Below are positions 44,288 to 53,476 of a stretch of DNA of 64,000 nucleotides, piece after piece. A program made the position numbers and the translations under genes. The first letter of the stretch is position 1. Every line of letters starts with the position of its first letter. The notes beneath the pieces are model-generated. The model did no database searches. It saw nothing but the letters and a program-made list of their open reading frames with translations, and was not told the DNA's origin. The DNA lies in NCBI RefSeq assembly GCF_044762745.1, contig NZ_JBIWEX010000022.1, forward strand, positions 1 through 64,000. The letters run 5' to 3'. Origin of the DNA: Psychrobacillus sp044762745 (lineage in GTDB: Bacteria > Bacillota > Bacilli > Bacillales_A > Planococcaceae).

Positions 44288-44325
44288 AAAGATCTTTTAT
44301 TAGCTACAATCACTAACAAAAGATC
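44288..44325 (-). terminator. Terminator after the kyn operon
   Basis: GGATCTTTTGTTAG / GCTAATAAAAGATC on the minus strand pairs over about 14 positions with an 8-nt loop, followed by TTTTG. Confidence 0.78.
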
Positions 44326-44335
44326 CTTTGCTTTC

Positions 44336-44962
44336 TCATATCGCCCGAACAACCGCTCGAACTGGACTACCATCTGCTCCTTGAATCTTTAGGGGCAGGG
44401 CAATCAATTCATAATTACCTGGTGATATATCTTGTAACAATAAGTTCTCTAAAATATAGACGCCATGTCGATAAAGTGCATGATGAGCAGGTAATTCTTT
44501 ATCTTCTAGAGCATCGACAGAAGGATGGTCGACTCCGATCAAAAATATCCCTTTTTCCTGCAAAAAAGCACCTATATTTTCTTTTAACACAGGAACTTCT
44601 GTAGGGAACTGTTCTATACTTACAGTTTTAGCAGTTTTCAAAAGTAATCGTTCCACACCATCTAGTTCAAATCCCTGAAGCTCTTCTCTTCCAATTGACT
44701 GTAGTCCTGTCACATCCACTACTTTAGCCCGACCAATATAAATATTAACGTCGAGCTGATCAATTGTCGGAGCATTATTATCAAAGTGGAACGGCGCATC
44801 GGCATGCGTGCCAGTATGCACACTTGTTGTGAATCGACCGATATTAACGGAACCAGTCTGGTCTTTTGAAAATGCTAGTTCAAATTGAAACGGGGTATCA
44901 TCTGGCCAAGTCCCGATTTTATTCGAAAAAGGTTGTGAAATATCAATCCATTGTTTATTCAT
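44336..44962 (-). CDS. kynB: Kynurenine formamidase
   Basis: Hydrolyses N-formylkynurenine to kynurenine. 208 aa metal-dependent cyclase-like fold: WIDISQPFSNKIGTWPDDTP and the metal-binding SVHTGTHADAPFHFDNNAPT, with VDHPSVDALEDKELPAHHAL, are characteristic of bacterial KynB. GGGGG precedes the ATG, 12 nt downstream of kynA. It is the last gene of kynU-kynA-kynB. Confidence 0.93.
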   Translation of the reverse strand: MNKQWIDISQPFSNKIGTWPDDTPFQFELAFSKDQTGSVNIGRFTTSVHTGTHADAPFHFDNNAPTIDQLDVNIYIGRAKVVDVTGLQSIGREELQGFELDGVERLLLKTAKTVSIEQFPTEVPVLKENIGAFLQEKGIFLIGVDHPSVDALEDKELPAHHALYRHGVYILENLLLQDISPGNYELIALPLKIQGADGSPVRAVVRAI

Positions 44963-44974
44963 TGGTAGCCCCCA

Positions 44975-45829
44975 TTATAAACTCGTTCTCAAATCCCACA
45001 GTTCTGGAAAAAATCGATGATCTAGCACTTTACGTAAATAATTCACACCGGATGAACCACCTGTTCCAGCTTTAAATCCAATAATTCGTTCCACTGTTTT
45101 CATATGGCGGAAGCGCCACTGTTGTAGCCAATCTTCCACATCCACGAGCTTTTCTGCTAATTGATACAAATTCCAGTACTTTTCCACATTTCGATATACT
45201 TCTTTCCATGCATTAGCAACTGACTCATCTCCACGATATGTTACGGAATAATCCCGCTTCACCATAGCTGGGTTTAGTAGAAATCCTGCTTTTGCTAATG
45301 CCTGGATCGATACATCGTAAATGCTTGGTGCATTATACGCTTTTTCTAGCTGCTCGTACAATTCAGAATCTTGTTCATAGATTTTAAGAATATGCTTTGT
45401 TTTGTAGCCTAGAGCAAACTCAATCTGCCTATACTGGAAGGATTGAAATCCAGATGCTTTCCCTAACTTATCGCGAAACTCTAAATACTCAGCAGGAGTT
45501 AATGTCGAAAGTACATCCCAAGCTTGAATGATTTGTGTTTGGATCTTCGTAACACGTGCGAGCATCTTAAAAGCAGCTTGCATTTTATCTTCTTGAATTG
45601 CTTGAATAGCACTGGTTAATTCATGCAATATTAGCTTCATCCAAAGCTCGCTTACTTGATGAATGATAATAAATAGCATTTCGTCATGGTGACCAGATAA
45701 CCTTTTTTGACTTGATAAAATGTCACCTAGCTGCAAATAATCACTGTACGTCATATCAGCGCCAAAATCTGTATGAATTCCTTTTTCACTTTTCAAATTA
45801 TCATGCAGCTTCGAAATATCCTCCGACAT
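44975..45829 (-). CDS. kynA: Tryptophan 2,3-dioxygenase
   Basis: Haem enzyme opening the indole ring of tryptophan to N-formylkynurenine. 284 aa. TYSDYLQLGDILSSQKRLSG, EMLFIIIHQVSELWMKLILH, GKASGFQSFQYRQIEFALGY, and C-terminal HMKTVERIIGFKAGTGGSSG with the proximal His are all typical. AAGGAGGGG is 4 nt before the ATG. It lies 13 nt after kynU. Confidence 0.95.
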   Translation of the reverse strand: MSEDISKLHDNLKSEKGIHTDFGADMTYSDYLQLGDILSSQKRLSGHHDEMLFIIIHQVSELWMKLILHELTSAIQAIQEDKMQAAFKMLARVTKIQTQIIQAWDVLSTLTPAEYLEFRDKLGKASGFQSFQYRQIEFALGYKTKHILKIYEQDSELYEQLEKAYNAPSIYDVSIQALAKAGFLLNPAMVKRDYSVTYRGDESVANAWKEVYRNVEKYWNLYQLAEKLVDVEDWLQQWRFRHMKTVERIIGFKAGTGGSSGVNYLRKVLDHRFFPELWDLRTSL

Positions 45830-45842
45830 GGAACCCCTCCTT

Positions 45843-47120
45843 TTACGCTACAACATCTCTTTTATTTTCATATTTTTTATATGCCTCTTCTTTCATGATT
45901 GTCTTTAAGACATGCACGGTTTTCCATACATCTTCAAAAGAATTGTATAGTGCAACAGGCGCTAGGCGTATGCCATTTGGAGAACGAAAATCTGGAATAA
46001 CTTGATATTCCTTTAATGCTTTACAAATACGCGCTGCTTCTTCATGCACTAAATAAATATGACCACCACGGCGGTCGTGTTCCTTTGGACTGGCAATCGT
46101 AAATGGATAGTCACCCAACTCTTCTTCTACAAGTAATGTCATATAATCCGTTAATTTTAATGATTTTTCACGAATCGCATTTATCCCTGCTTCTGCAAAC
46201 ATTTCCAGTGAACCATATAATGGAGCTGCACTCAAAATGCTTGGCGTCCCGATTTGGTAAGCACTTGCATCGGGCGCAGGTGTCATTTGAATCGCCAAGT
46301 CAAACTGCTTTTCTTTATCCGAACCAAACCAGCCAGCAAGTCCTGGTTTTTGTCCGAAATGCTTACGATTCACATATAAGCCACCAATTGCTCCGGGTCC
46401 TCCGTTTAAATGTTTGTAATTACACCAAAACGCAAAATCCACATCCCAGTCACTTAACTCATGTGGCACGGATCCGATCGAATGACATAAGTCAAAGCCG
46501 ATTAAAATATTTCGTTCACGTGCAGCTTTCGTCAACTCTTTTATTTTTAAAATTTGTCCACTTCTATAAAACACACTCGGCAATACGATAAGCGCCACAT
46601 CCTCTGCCATTGCTTCTATAATATCCGCCTCGTTTAACGAATCCCCGTCACGACTTTTCACTAATACCATATGCTCCTCGGGATTGTATCCATGCAAAGA
46701 GAGCTGACTACTAATCGCATACAAATCAGAAGGGAAGTTCAACTCATCCGCCAAGATTTTAGTTCGCACCCCATCTGGATGATAAAAACTAGCGATTAAC
46801 TGATGTAAATTCGATGTCGTAGAACCAGTAATAATCACTTCTTCTTTCTTCGCTCCAACAAGTGGTGCACACATCTCGCTTAATGTATCGGAGAAATAAA
46901 ACCATGGATGCTCCCCTTGCGTCCAGCCATCAATCCCATATTTCTTCCATGAATCTAGTATAGATAGTATTGACTGCTCCGCTCTCTTTGACAATAATCC
47001 TAGAGAATTGCCATCCATATAAATAATATCTGGCTGCAAATAAAACTCATTGCGAAATTTCTTTAAAGTATCCAACTCATCTAATTTCTTGGCATATTCC
47101 ACCGTTACATTTCTCTCCAT
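45843..47120 (-). CDS. kynU: Kynureninase
   Basis: PLP enzyme cleaving kynurenine to anthranilate and alanine. 425 aa. IIYMDGNSLGLLSKRAEQSI, GEHPWFYF, FDLCHSIGSVPHEL and the PLP lysine in WCNYKHLNGGPGAIGGLYVN are diagnostic. It is the first gene of the operon, with a sigma-A promoter at 47182-47210. The operon yields anthranilate, which can re-enter tryptophan synthesis or be exported; no anthranilate-degrading genes are adjacent. Confidence 0.95.
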   Translation of the reverse strand: MERNVTVEYAKKLDELDTLKKFRNEFYLQPDIIYMDGNSLGLLSKRAEQSILSILDSWKKYGIDGWTQGEHPWFYFSDTLSEMCAPLVGAKKEEVIITGSTTSNLHQLIASFYHPDGVRTKILADELNFPSDLYAISSQLSLHGYNPEEHMVLVKSRDGDSLNEADIIEAMAEDVALIVLPSVFYRSGQILKIKELTKAARERNILIGFDLCHSIGSVPHELSDWDVDFAFWCNYKHLNGGPGAIGGLYVNRKHFGQKPGLAGWFGSDKEKQFDLAIQMTPAPDASAYQIGTPSILSAAPLYGSLEMFAEAGINAIREKSLKLTDYMTLLVEEELGDYPFTIASPKEHDRRGGHIYLVHEEAARICKALKEYQVIPDFRSPNGIRLAPVALYNSFEDVWKTVHVLKTIMKEEAYKKYENKRDVVA

Positions 47121-47181
47121 CGTCCAGTATCACCCATTCTTTTTTGTAATTCTGAATATTCTTTCTAATATATACATTAAT

Positions 47182-47210
47182 GATATGTTTTAAGTGATAT
47201 AGTGTCAACG
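47182..47210 (-). promoter_or_regulatory. kynUAB promoter
   Basis: On the minus strand TTGACA (47210-47205), a 17-nt spacer and TATCAT (47187-47182), about 60 nt before the kynU ATG. Confidence 0.78.
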
Positions 47211-47324
47211 AGCCCAAATGTACACTGGAAGCTTAAAAATCACATTTAATATATATATTCTTGCTTCTTGGTAATTATCACGAACCTAAATAAAGGTTAG
47301 TAGGAAAGTACCCTCCAACATAAA

Positions 47325-47358
47325 AAAAGCATGTCTCAAAACTATGAGACATGCTTTT
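47325..47358 (-). terminator. Terminator after the 46-aa gene
   Basis: AAAAGCATGTCTCA / TGAGACATGCTTTT, a perfect 14-bp stem with a 6-nt loop and T run. Confidence 0.9.
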
Positions 47359-47362
47359 TGTC

Positions 47363-47503
47363 TTATGAATTAGGCGTTTCATTAGAAGGACTATTATAAG
47401 TTGAGGTATCATAAGCGACAAGCGTGACCCCAAGTTTATCTTCCAGCTCATTAATCTCTTGCAATTGTTCACCATCAAGTTCTGCAAATTTATTATCTTT
47501 CAT
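47363..47503 (-). CDS. Small protein, 46 aa
   Basis: The frame reads MKDNKFAELDGEQLQEINEL, then EDKLGVTLVAYDTSTYNSPS and NETPNS. It has a preceding AGGATGAG Shine-Dalgarno-like sequence and ends 4 nt before a strong terminator. The acidic helix plus the EDKLGVTLVAYD tail looks like a conserved Bacillales small protein, recognised by pattern only. A longer overlapping reading frame (47278-47487) is a shadow. Function unknown. Confidence 0.72.
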   Translation of the reverse strand: MKDNKFAELDGEQLQEINELEDKLGVTLVAYDTSTYNSPSNETPNS

Positions 47504-47567
47504 TCAAAACTCATCCTATCTTTTGATCTTTTGCGTTAGCTTATCCTAAAAAAAATGGATTATACAA

Positions 47568-47602
47568 AAAAGGGAAAAGCGTAGTTAACGCTTTTCCCTT
47601 TT
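47568..47602 (-). terminator. Terminator after the SDR gene
   Basis: AAAAGGGAAAAGCG / CGCTTTTCCCTTTT, a perfect 14-bp stem with a 7-nt loop, then T-rich sequence. Confidence 0.9.
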
Positions 47603-47607
47603 GATAT

Positions 47608-48324
47608 TTATGGATTTGTTGACCACAATCCAGCTGATTTGAGTAGGATTCTTGGATTCATTTTAAGCTGAGCCACCATAAAGTCAGCAATGTCTTCTGG
47701 CTGCATCACTTTTTCTGGATTACCATCTGTTAAGTTTAGTTCGACTGCCATATCCGTTGCAACTGTACTTGGTGTTAGAGTAACGACACGGACATTATGC
47801 TTTCGTACTTCTAACATTAATGATTCGCTTAATGCGATAACTGCTGCTTTTGATGCACTATAAGCACTTGTTACAGGTGCCCCTTTCTGGCCAGCTGTAG
47901 ATGAAATATTAATGATGTCCCCTGTTTGTCTTTCGATCATGTCAGGTAACACCGCTCTAGTTACATAATATACACCCATCACGTTTACTTGAATTATTTT
48001 CGCCCAGTCTTCTGGATCTACATCTAGAAAATTGCCGAATTTGGAGATGCCAGCGTTATTCACTAAAATATCGATAGAGCCTAGCTCACCTCGGATTTTT
48101 TCAACAGCCTGATTGACGGATTCCATATTTGCCACATCTGCAGTCGCCAATGAAACCTTTACACCGTATTCTTTTAACTCTTCCGATACCTTTTGTAAAT
48201 TTTCCATCGTTCGCCCTAATAAGCCAACATGAATACCTTCCTTTACAAATGCGATAGCAGTTGCTCGGCCAATTCCGCGACCCGCTCCAGTTATAAGGGC
48301 TGTTTTACCAGTAATTGTTTGCAT
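47608..48324 (-). CDS. Short-chain dehydrogenase/3-ketoacyl reductase-like
   Basis: 238 aa classical SDR: ALITGAGRGIGRATAIAFVK, NNAGISKFGNFLDVDPEDWA, Ser in INISSTAGQKG, catalytic Tyr/Lys in SAYSASKAAVIALSESL. It resembles FabG and sepiapterin reductase-like enzymes, and the substrate cannot be read from sequence. GAAGGAGAG lies before the ATG. It is a single-gene unit with its own terminator. Confidence 0.85.
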   Translation of the reverse strand: MQTITGKTALITGAGRGIGRATAIAFVKEGIHVGLLGRTMENLQKVSEELKEYGVKVSLATADVANMESVNQAVEKIRGELGSIDILVNNAGISKFGNFLDVDPEDWAKIIQVNVMGVYYVTRAVLPDMIERQTGDIINISSTAGQKGAPVTSAYSASKAAVIALSESLMLEVRKHNVRVVTLTPSTVATDMAVELNLTDGNPEKVMQPEDIADFMVAQLKMNPRILLKSAGLWSTNP

Positions 48325-48554
48325 CTCTTTCTCTCCTTCTTCTAAAAGTTATGTACATTATACATATAGAGTACCGTCCCCTATCTTAAATGTATACTAA
48401 TCTGCCTTTCGTTATATCCATTAATTAGGTATTTTAAAGTTAATCAGTTCCAATTTCCTATTCAAATCATTATTTTTGGTAAATTACGTTATTTAGTCTC
48501 ATTTTTAATTAAGATTTCTAAAGTACCATTTTTACCAACTATCCCCATATGCAC
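48325..48554. other. Divergent spacer
   Basis: AT-rich with no supported ORF. A possible -10 for the SDR gene, TATAAT on the minus strand, lies at 48358-48363, without a clear -35. Confidence 0.35.
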
Positions 48555-48584
48555 TTGCAAGCTCAAAAAATAGCTGACTATAAT
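48555..48584 (+). promoter_or_regulatory. Promoter of the lipoprotein gene
   Basis: TTGCAA (48555-48560), an 18-nt spacer and TATAAT (48579-48584), 41 nt before the start codon. Confidence 0.68.
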
Positions 48585-48625
48585 TAAGAAAGTAGAACAT
48601 CATTAACGATAGGGGAGATGGGTAT

Positions 48626-49282
48626 ATGAAGAAAAGTTTTGTTGCTCTATTAGCATCACTAACTATTGTTTTAGCAGCATGTAGTAACGATGGTGAAGTT
48701 GCTGTAGCAGAAAATGAAAATGAGAAGCTTCCAGAAGAGAATAATACTGAGTCTAACGTAGAACAAAATGAAACTGTGAATACTGAAAAAGTAGTGGATA
48801 AAACAGAATCTAAAGAAGAAAAGAGTACGAACACACAAGAACCAGGCGAGAACCTATTAAAAGAGGATATCGTCTTGGAATATGAGAACGGGGATGTTGT
48901 AATAACGCTTAATCATGCTGAATTTACAAAAGAATTTACAACATCAACAGGGGCAGACCCACGCAGCATAATTGCAGACAGCGAAATTTATCTTCATTTA
49001 ACAGGAAAAATTAGTAATGACACGTTGAACTTATTCCACTATGGGCACAAACTAGCTCCGGTGAGGTTTAAAGCGATTTATGATAACAAACATGAATTCG
49101 ATTTCCTCGCAACTACCGAATCACTGGACGGAACAAAGTTTGATGGAGCTAGTATTGATTCACTACAAGAACAAACGATTCATTTATATGCACAAGTACC
49201 AATGCCAGTTTCAGAACGTGACAATTCATTAGTGTTTGTCATCGTTGATAGTGAAGGTGAGCACGAGGTCGTACTTCGTTAA
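48626..49282 (+). CDS. Lipoprotein with DUF-type C-terminal domain
   Basis: 218 aa. Signal peptide and lipobox KKSFVALLASLTIVLAACSN (Cys19), then a disordered Glu/Asn/Thr-rich linker (about 20-80). A beta-rich extracellular domain (about 85-218) resembles DUF4352-like immunoglobulin folds. GGGGAGATG precedes the ATG. Function unknown. Confidence 0.82.
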   Translation: MKKSFVALLASLTIVLAACSNDGEVAVAENENEKLPEENNTESNVEQNETVNTEKVVDKTESKEEKSTNTQEPGENLLKEDIVLEYENGDVVITLNHAEFTKEFTTSTGADPRSIIADSEIYLHLTGKISNDTLNLFHYGHKLAPVRFKAIYDNKHEFDFLATTESLDGTKFDGASIDSLQEQTIHLYAQVPMPVSERDNSLVFVIVDSEGEHEVVLR

Positions 49283-49286
49283 AGTG

Positions 49287-49323
49287 AAAAGCATCGATGC
49301 CCATTTTTTGCATCGATGCTTTT
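49287..49323 (+). terminator. Terminator after the lipoprotein gene
   Basis: AAAAGCATCGATGC / GCATCGATGCTTTT, a perfect 14-bp stem with a 9-nt loop. Confidence 0.88.
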
Positions 49324-49369
49324 GTTATCTTTCAGTCTTCTGAAATGTTTTTAGTAAATCAATTATGTA

Positions 49370-49699
49370 TTATTCCTCCAAATAATCAACCAATGCCAAA
49401 ATCAAACCGACTATCAAAAAAAATACACCAAATCCTACTAATCCAGCGCTAGAAGTTAGTATCGGCTTTAGTATCCATACAACCCCTAGTATAGTCATGG
49501 CAATAGCTATCCCCATCGGCCTAGCGTATATTTTTCCTTTTTTGTTTTTCCTATGACTTAGAAGTACAGCACCTAATGCAATAAAAACTACCCCATGGGT
49601 ACGTGAAATAATATTTTCTACCATGTTATAAAAACCAAAAGTTGCACTTGCTAAGATAATTCCAAATAAAACAGATAGTATACCAACAGTTATTCTCAT
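49370..49699 (-). CDS. Small multi-pass membrane protein
   Basis: 109 aa with four hydrophobic stretches and a basic cytoplasmic loop SHRKNKKGKIYARP, ending DYLEE. No family recognised. GGTGG precedes the ATG. A terminator lies between it and the larger upstream gene. Confidence 0.65.
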   Translation of the reverse strand: MRITVGILSVLFGIILASATFGFYNMVENIISRTHGVVFIALGAVLLSHRKNKKGKIYARPMGIAIAMTILGVVWILKPILTSSAGLVGFGVFFLIVGLILALVDYLEE

Positions 49700-49727
49700 G
49701 CAATATCCACCTTAATTAGTCAAAGTA

Positions 49728-49764
49728 AAAACTTCCACCGTATTAATAAAACGGTGGAAGTTTT
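49728..49764 (-). terminator. Terminator after the SLH protein gene
   Basis: AAAACTTCCACCG / CGGTGGAAGTTTT, a perfect 13-bp stem with an 11-nt loop, then TTTACTTT on the minus strand. Confidence 0.9.
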
Positions 49765-49783
49765 CAAAAATTAACTTATAAAA

Positions 49784-52015
49784 TTAATAATAAAAGCCAT
49801 TTCTTTTTTCCGCCATTTCATGAGCTAAACGAATCGTTGATACTGCTAGCTCTGCATATGTCACTTCTCGAGCAGGGTTAAAGTTATTTTTATCAGACTC
49901 TAGTATTCCCATTGAGTTTGCTAACGCAACATAGCCAGTATATTCTTTTTGCACTTTATTTGCATCGGCAAAGCCTAGTTTATAAATATCACTATTTTTA
50001 GCCGCTTGCTCAAGTCCTAGAACGCGTATATACCAAGCTGCTAGTTCCTCTCGCTTAATAGGAGAGTCCACATCAAAGCTCTTACTAGTTGGTTTAATAA
50101 TGCCCATTTCAACTGCACGCTCAATTGGTTGATATAACGGATGCTTTGGATCTATATTATCAAAAGTTTGCTTTAAGTTATCTCTTTCACCATAATAACC
50201 GCCTGCATAAAAATAAGTGAGGGAATTCATAACTACTTTTATTGCTTCCCCTTTTGAAATTGCAGCATCTCCATTAAATTTTTTACTATCTTTTACGTCT
50301 AAAATTTTGGCGTTAATCAGGTAATTAAGTTCCTCTTGTGCCCATGGGTGAGAAATAACAGTTGTATTTTCTACACCATTCATGTTATTCCATTTCCCCG
50401 TATTAGCATCCAAGAAAGTAAACGGATCTTCGTTAAATACAGGTACGTATACTAGATCATAGTGTTTATTCTCTTGTTTATAATCTTTTTTCATATAATT
50501 CAATTTTAGGCTTAATGCATCTTTCAAAATAGTTTTTGCGTTTTCTTCCGAAATAACTTTATCACTTGATGGCCAGTTTTCTACCTTTTGATAATTATTT
50601 ACATTCAAACTGTTTAAAGAGCCATCAGCAGCTATCCCCACACTAATTTGATCTCCCATCACCATAATACCATTTACAACTCTTGGGAAAGAGAAGTAAT
50701 ACGTACCCAGTCTATCATCAGAATAAGGATCTTCTACAGGCATAGCATAGTTGTGTAAGTAGGAAGGAATCCATTCCTTTGCATACTTGATTGCTTGCGC
50801 AAGAGCTTCTTGTTTGGAGATAGCATTCTCTTTATTAGGTTTCTCTCCAGTTTGTTGTAGAAGATCACTTGTCATATTGTGATATTGAATAATTTCTCCT
50901 GTCTGTTTATTAATTTCTAAATTCGATCCGTATCCACCATTCGCATATTGGTACATATAGTTAATGCTAATAACTTCCTGTCCGTAATAATTTTCCATTT
51001 CGCTAATCGATTCAATGGATAACTTTACCTTATCGGATTTGACACTAAGTAATTGTTCTGCAACTTTCTTTGCTTCTTCTGTAGTAATACCATTCTTTCT
51101 TGCCGGAAGTGGATTAGCTGAGACTTTTTCTAATTTTGTTTTCTCCGGAAAGTCTGCGGAGTACCCATCTGCAGTTAAATATTCACCTGAAATTGCGTTT
51201 ACTCCACGCATTTTTGATATTGGTTGGTAAACGAGCTGCACACTACTTTCACCCGTTCTGTAATCCATATTTATTTGATACTGCAAATCTACAGAAAGAT
51301 TTTCTTTTACGTTCTTCAAAATATCGTTTTTGTCTTTTACCAGTTTTACATCATCGTAGGTTGAGGAATCCAATTTCGCAGAACTTTTATAAAAACCAAC
51401 GACTTCACCATTTCCAAGAACAGTCACTTCTATTCTTTGATCATTTATTGCTACTTGGTTTTTCGTACGAGCAAAAGAAAAAGAATAACGAATTGGTTCT
51501 GTTAATATTTGCTGTGGATAATAGTTGTATTGATTTGTTTCTAATTGGTATTCCTCTTCGTTAAGAAATTTCTTCATGAAATTATCTGCAATTTTTCTAG
51601 CCTCGTCTTTTGAGACCTTTGCGGGAAATAAAGCTTCTTTTTCATTAGGTGGCTGGTAGGAATATTGCTCAATTTCTAATTTGTCTCCAACAAATCCTAC
51701 ATTACCATATAGTCGCTTACCATCAATCATCTTTGTAAAGGATAAACTATAGCGAAGTGTATCATCTTCCGGATAAAAATGACTACCATACATTTGAAAA
51801 TCATTATTCGTTAAAAAGTCAAACTGTTTAGGAAATAACTCATGAAATCTCTTGATTAAATCGTTCTTTGTAAAGGTTGTTTCTGATGCAGCAACTTGAA
51901 TCTGTATTTTTTCAGGTTGTCCATTCGCAAAAGTAGTAGCACCGGCGGCAGAAGAAAATAGTCCAAATGATAAAGCAGAAGAAACTAATGTGATACCGAT
52001 TGTTTTTAATTTCAA
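49784..52015 (-). CDS. Secreted YcdB/YcdC-repeat protein with C-terminal SLH domains
   Basis: 743 aa. A signal peptide at about 1-30 (TLVSSALSFGLFSSAAGATT) is followed by two tandem YcdB/YcdC-PepSY-like modules (about 45-560; repeats such as VSKDEARKIADNFMKKFL and ITTEEAKKVAEQLLSV). Three S-layer homology motifs (about 565-735: AISKGEAIKVVMNSLTYF, PIKREELAAWYIRVLG, EVTYAELAVSTIRLA) anchor it non-covalently to the cell wall polymer. The start codon is TTG with GGAGGG 9 nt upstream. The function of YcdB modules is unknown. Confidence 0.85.
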   Translation of the reverse strand: MKLKTIGITLVSSALSFGLFSSAAGATTFANGQPEKIQIQVAASETTFTKNDLIKRFHELFPKQFDFLTNNDFQMYGSHFYPEDDTLRYSLSFTKMIDGKRLYGNVGFVGDKLEIEQYSYQPPNEKEALFPAKVSKDEARKIADNFMKKFLNEEEYQLETNQYNYYPQQILTEPIRYSFSFARTKNQVAINDQRIEVTVLGNGEVVGFYKSSAKLDSSTYDDVKLVKDKNDILKNVKENLSVDLQYQINMDYRTGESSVQLVYQPISKMRGVNAISGEYLTADGYSADFPEKTKLEKVSANPLPARKNGITTEEAKKVAEQLLSVKSDKVKLSIESISEMENYYGQEVISINYMYQYANGGYGSNLEINKQTGEIIQYHNMTSDLLQQTGEKPNKENAISKQEALAQAIKYAKEWIPSYLHNYAMPVEDPYSDDRLGTYYFSFPRVVNGIMVMGDQISVGIAADGSLNSLNVNNYQKVENWPSSDKVISEENAKTILKDALSLKLNYMKKDYKQENKHYDLVYVPVFNEDPFTFLDANTGKWNNMNGVENTTVISHPWAQEELNYLINAKILDVKDSKKFNGDAAISKGEAIKVVMNSLTYFYAGGYYGERDNLKQTFDNIDPKHPLYQPIERAVEMGIIKPTSKSFDVDSPIKREELAAWYIRVLGLEQAAKNSDIYKLGFADANKVQKEYTGYVALANSMGILESDKNNFNPAREVTYAELAVSTIRLAHEMAEKRNGFYY

Positions 52016-52176
52016 TAAAAGAACCCTCCTAATTTAATATTCTTTTAAATTGTACAGTATATTCTGTAAATTGTGAACATGAGATTATTTTTTTATTGTT
52101 ATTCTCTCCCTTTCTTGGTGCTCATACTCAATCTTTAGATTCTATGTTTGTGGTAGGGATAACATTCCTCCTAAAA

Positions 52177-52209
52177 AAAAGGAAGAGCTTTATTTAAGCC
52201 CTTCCTTTT
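52177..52209 (-). terminator. Terminator after the first DUF1292 gene
   Basis: AAAAGGAAGAGCTT / AAGCCCTTCCTTTT, one mismatch in a 14-bp stem, then T run on the minus strand. Confidence 0.85.
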
Positions 52210-52216
52210 TTATCGT

Positions 52217-52489
52217 CTATTCTTCTTCTGCCTCTGAAAATGCTAAAGATACTTTTTCAAATTCCTCATCCGTATCGATAAAAGATAACTCCTCATCTTC
52301 TACACGGAAAAAGAATACGTCAATATCTTCCTCGGATTCAGATTGAATATCTTCTACAAAACCTACAGCGGCGTATTCAACTTCATCAACCGTTAACAGA
52401 CCAAGCACTTCCATTTCTTGCTCTTGGTCGTCCTCATCTAGCACTGTAAAGATGTTACCAACTTCAATTTCACCTTGATTTTGTTCCAT
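52217..52489 (-). CDS. DUF1292 protein (YrzB-like)
   Basis: 90 aa, very acidic. VGNIFTVLDEDDQEQEMEVL and EVEYAAVGFVEDI..DIDVFFFRVEDEELSFIDTD match DUF1292, small Firmicute proteins of unknown function. GAGGAGGAG precedes the ATG. A paralogue of about 60% similarity lies at 53085. Confidence 0.85.
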   Translation of the reverse strand: MEQNQGEIEVGNIFTVLDEDDQEQEMEVLGLLTVDEVEYAAVGFVEDIQSESEEDIDVFFFRVEDEELSFIDTDEEFEKVSLAFSEAEEE

Positions 52490-52596
52490 TCTTTACTCCT
52501 CCTCACGTAAAATCATTGAACTCTTTATACAACTTACATTTGGATTATCCATTATTATAGGTTTTTTAGCAATACAAAAATTAGCAGTGACCAACC

Positions 52597-52695
52597 ATGT
52601 ATCTCTCCAAAGGTAGAAAAAAATGGATTGTAGCTGCCATCCCGCTTTTAATTGCACTAGTTATAATATTGTTCAAAATAACTTATATATACTAG
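52597..52695 (+). CDS. Possible 32-aa single-pass membrane peptide
   Basis: The frame MYLSKGRKKWIVAAIPLLIA continues LVIILFKITYIY: a basic head and one hydrophobic helix. No good ribosome binding site was seen, and the next gene has its own RBS, so the support is composition only. Confidence 0.3.
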   Translation: MYLSKGRKKWIVAAIPLLIALVIILFKITYIY

Positions 52696-52772
52696 TTGTA
52701 ATTGGGTAAATACGATGTGCGAGTAAAACTCCTCAACTAGGATATATTATGTTAAGGGAGGAGTAATAAAAA

Positions 52773-53045
52773 ATGCATCATAATCATAAATTTTACATGG
52801 AAGATAGCAATGGAGAACTAATAGTAAAAGGGGAGATTGAGGGAAAATCAGAAGTTCCATCTTATGATGATTTAAAGTTTAAAGGGATAATTGCTTTGTT
52901 GAATTCTATTGATCAGCAGAATTTCAGCGCATCTGGGAATCATCTTCTATTCGAGCATTACATAAAAGAAATAGAAGAAACAATAGTGGAGGTAAAAAAT
53001 TATAATGAATTTCAAGGAAAATCAGACTGTCGTGATGGATTATAA
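52773..53045 (+). CDS. Hypothetical protein
   Basis: 90 aa, soluble and acidic with no membrane segment. KFYMEDSNGELIVKGEIEGK followed by VPSYDDLKFKGIIALLNSID looks like a small alpha/beta protein. The strong RBS GGGAGGAG lies 9 nt before the ATG, and a terminator-like hairpin follows. Family not recognised. Confidence 0.68.
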   Translation: MHHNHKFYMEDSNGELIVKGEIEGKSEVPSYDDLKFKGIIALLNSIDQQNFSASGNHLLFEHYIKEIEETIVEVKNYNEFQGKSDCRDGL

Positions 53046-53054
53046 CACTCTAAA

Positions 53055-53079
53055 AAAGAGAGGAAGTACCCTCTCTTTT
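53055..53079. terminator. Terminator between convergent small genes
   Basis: AAAGAGAGG / CCTCTCTTT, a perfect 9-bp stem with a 6-nt loop, flanked by A and T runs usable from both sides. Confidence 0.8.
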
Positions 53080-53084
53080 CATTC

Positions 53085-53375
53085 TTATTTATGATCATCT
53101 TCTGCTTCTTGAGCTTCTAAAAATGCTGCAGATACTTTCTCGAATTCCGTGTCAGTCTCTATTTCCGCTAATTCCTCTCCATCTAAAACCTGGAAAAAGA
53201 ACACATCTACATCTTCTACCGTTTCTTCTTGTGCATCATCCGCAAAAGCAACCGCTGCATATTCCTTATCTTCAATCGTTAACAAACCAATCACTTCTAT
53301 TTCTTGCTCTCGATTATCTTCATCCATTACGGTAAGGATTTCTCCAACTTCAATACCACCCATTTTATCATCCAT
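53085..53375 (-). CDS. DUF1292 protein, second copy
   Basis: 96 aa. VGEILTVMDEDNREQEIEVI and KEYAAVAFADD..DVDVFFFQVLDGEELAEIETD align along the whole length with the protein at 52217. AAGGAGGG precedes the ATG. The two copies flank a plus-strand small gene. Confidence 0.85.
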   Translation of the reverse strand: MDDKMGGIEVGEILTVMDEDNREQEIEVIGLLTIEDKEYAAVAFADDAQEETVEDVDVFFFQVLDGEELAEIETDTEFEKVSAAFLEAQEAEDDHK

Positions 53376-53476
53376 TCCAATTCCCTCCTTGCACTTTATT
53401 TAATTTATTCTACCCTCTAAACTTTCGATTAACCCAAAATGAACACTATTTTTATCTAAAGCTTTCCTCAGTATTA

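Noticed and set aside
47278..47487. 69-codon minus-strand frame
   Set aside because: It crosses the terminator hairpin and overlaps the better-supported 46-aa gene in another frame.
48532..48834. 100-codon frame opposite the lipoprotein
   Set aside because: Ser/Phe-rich shadow of the Glu/Asn-rich linker. It overlaps the lipoprotein promoter.
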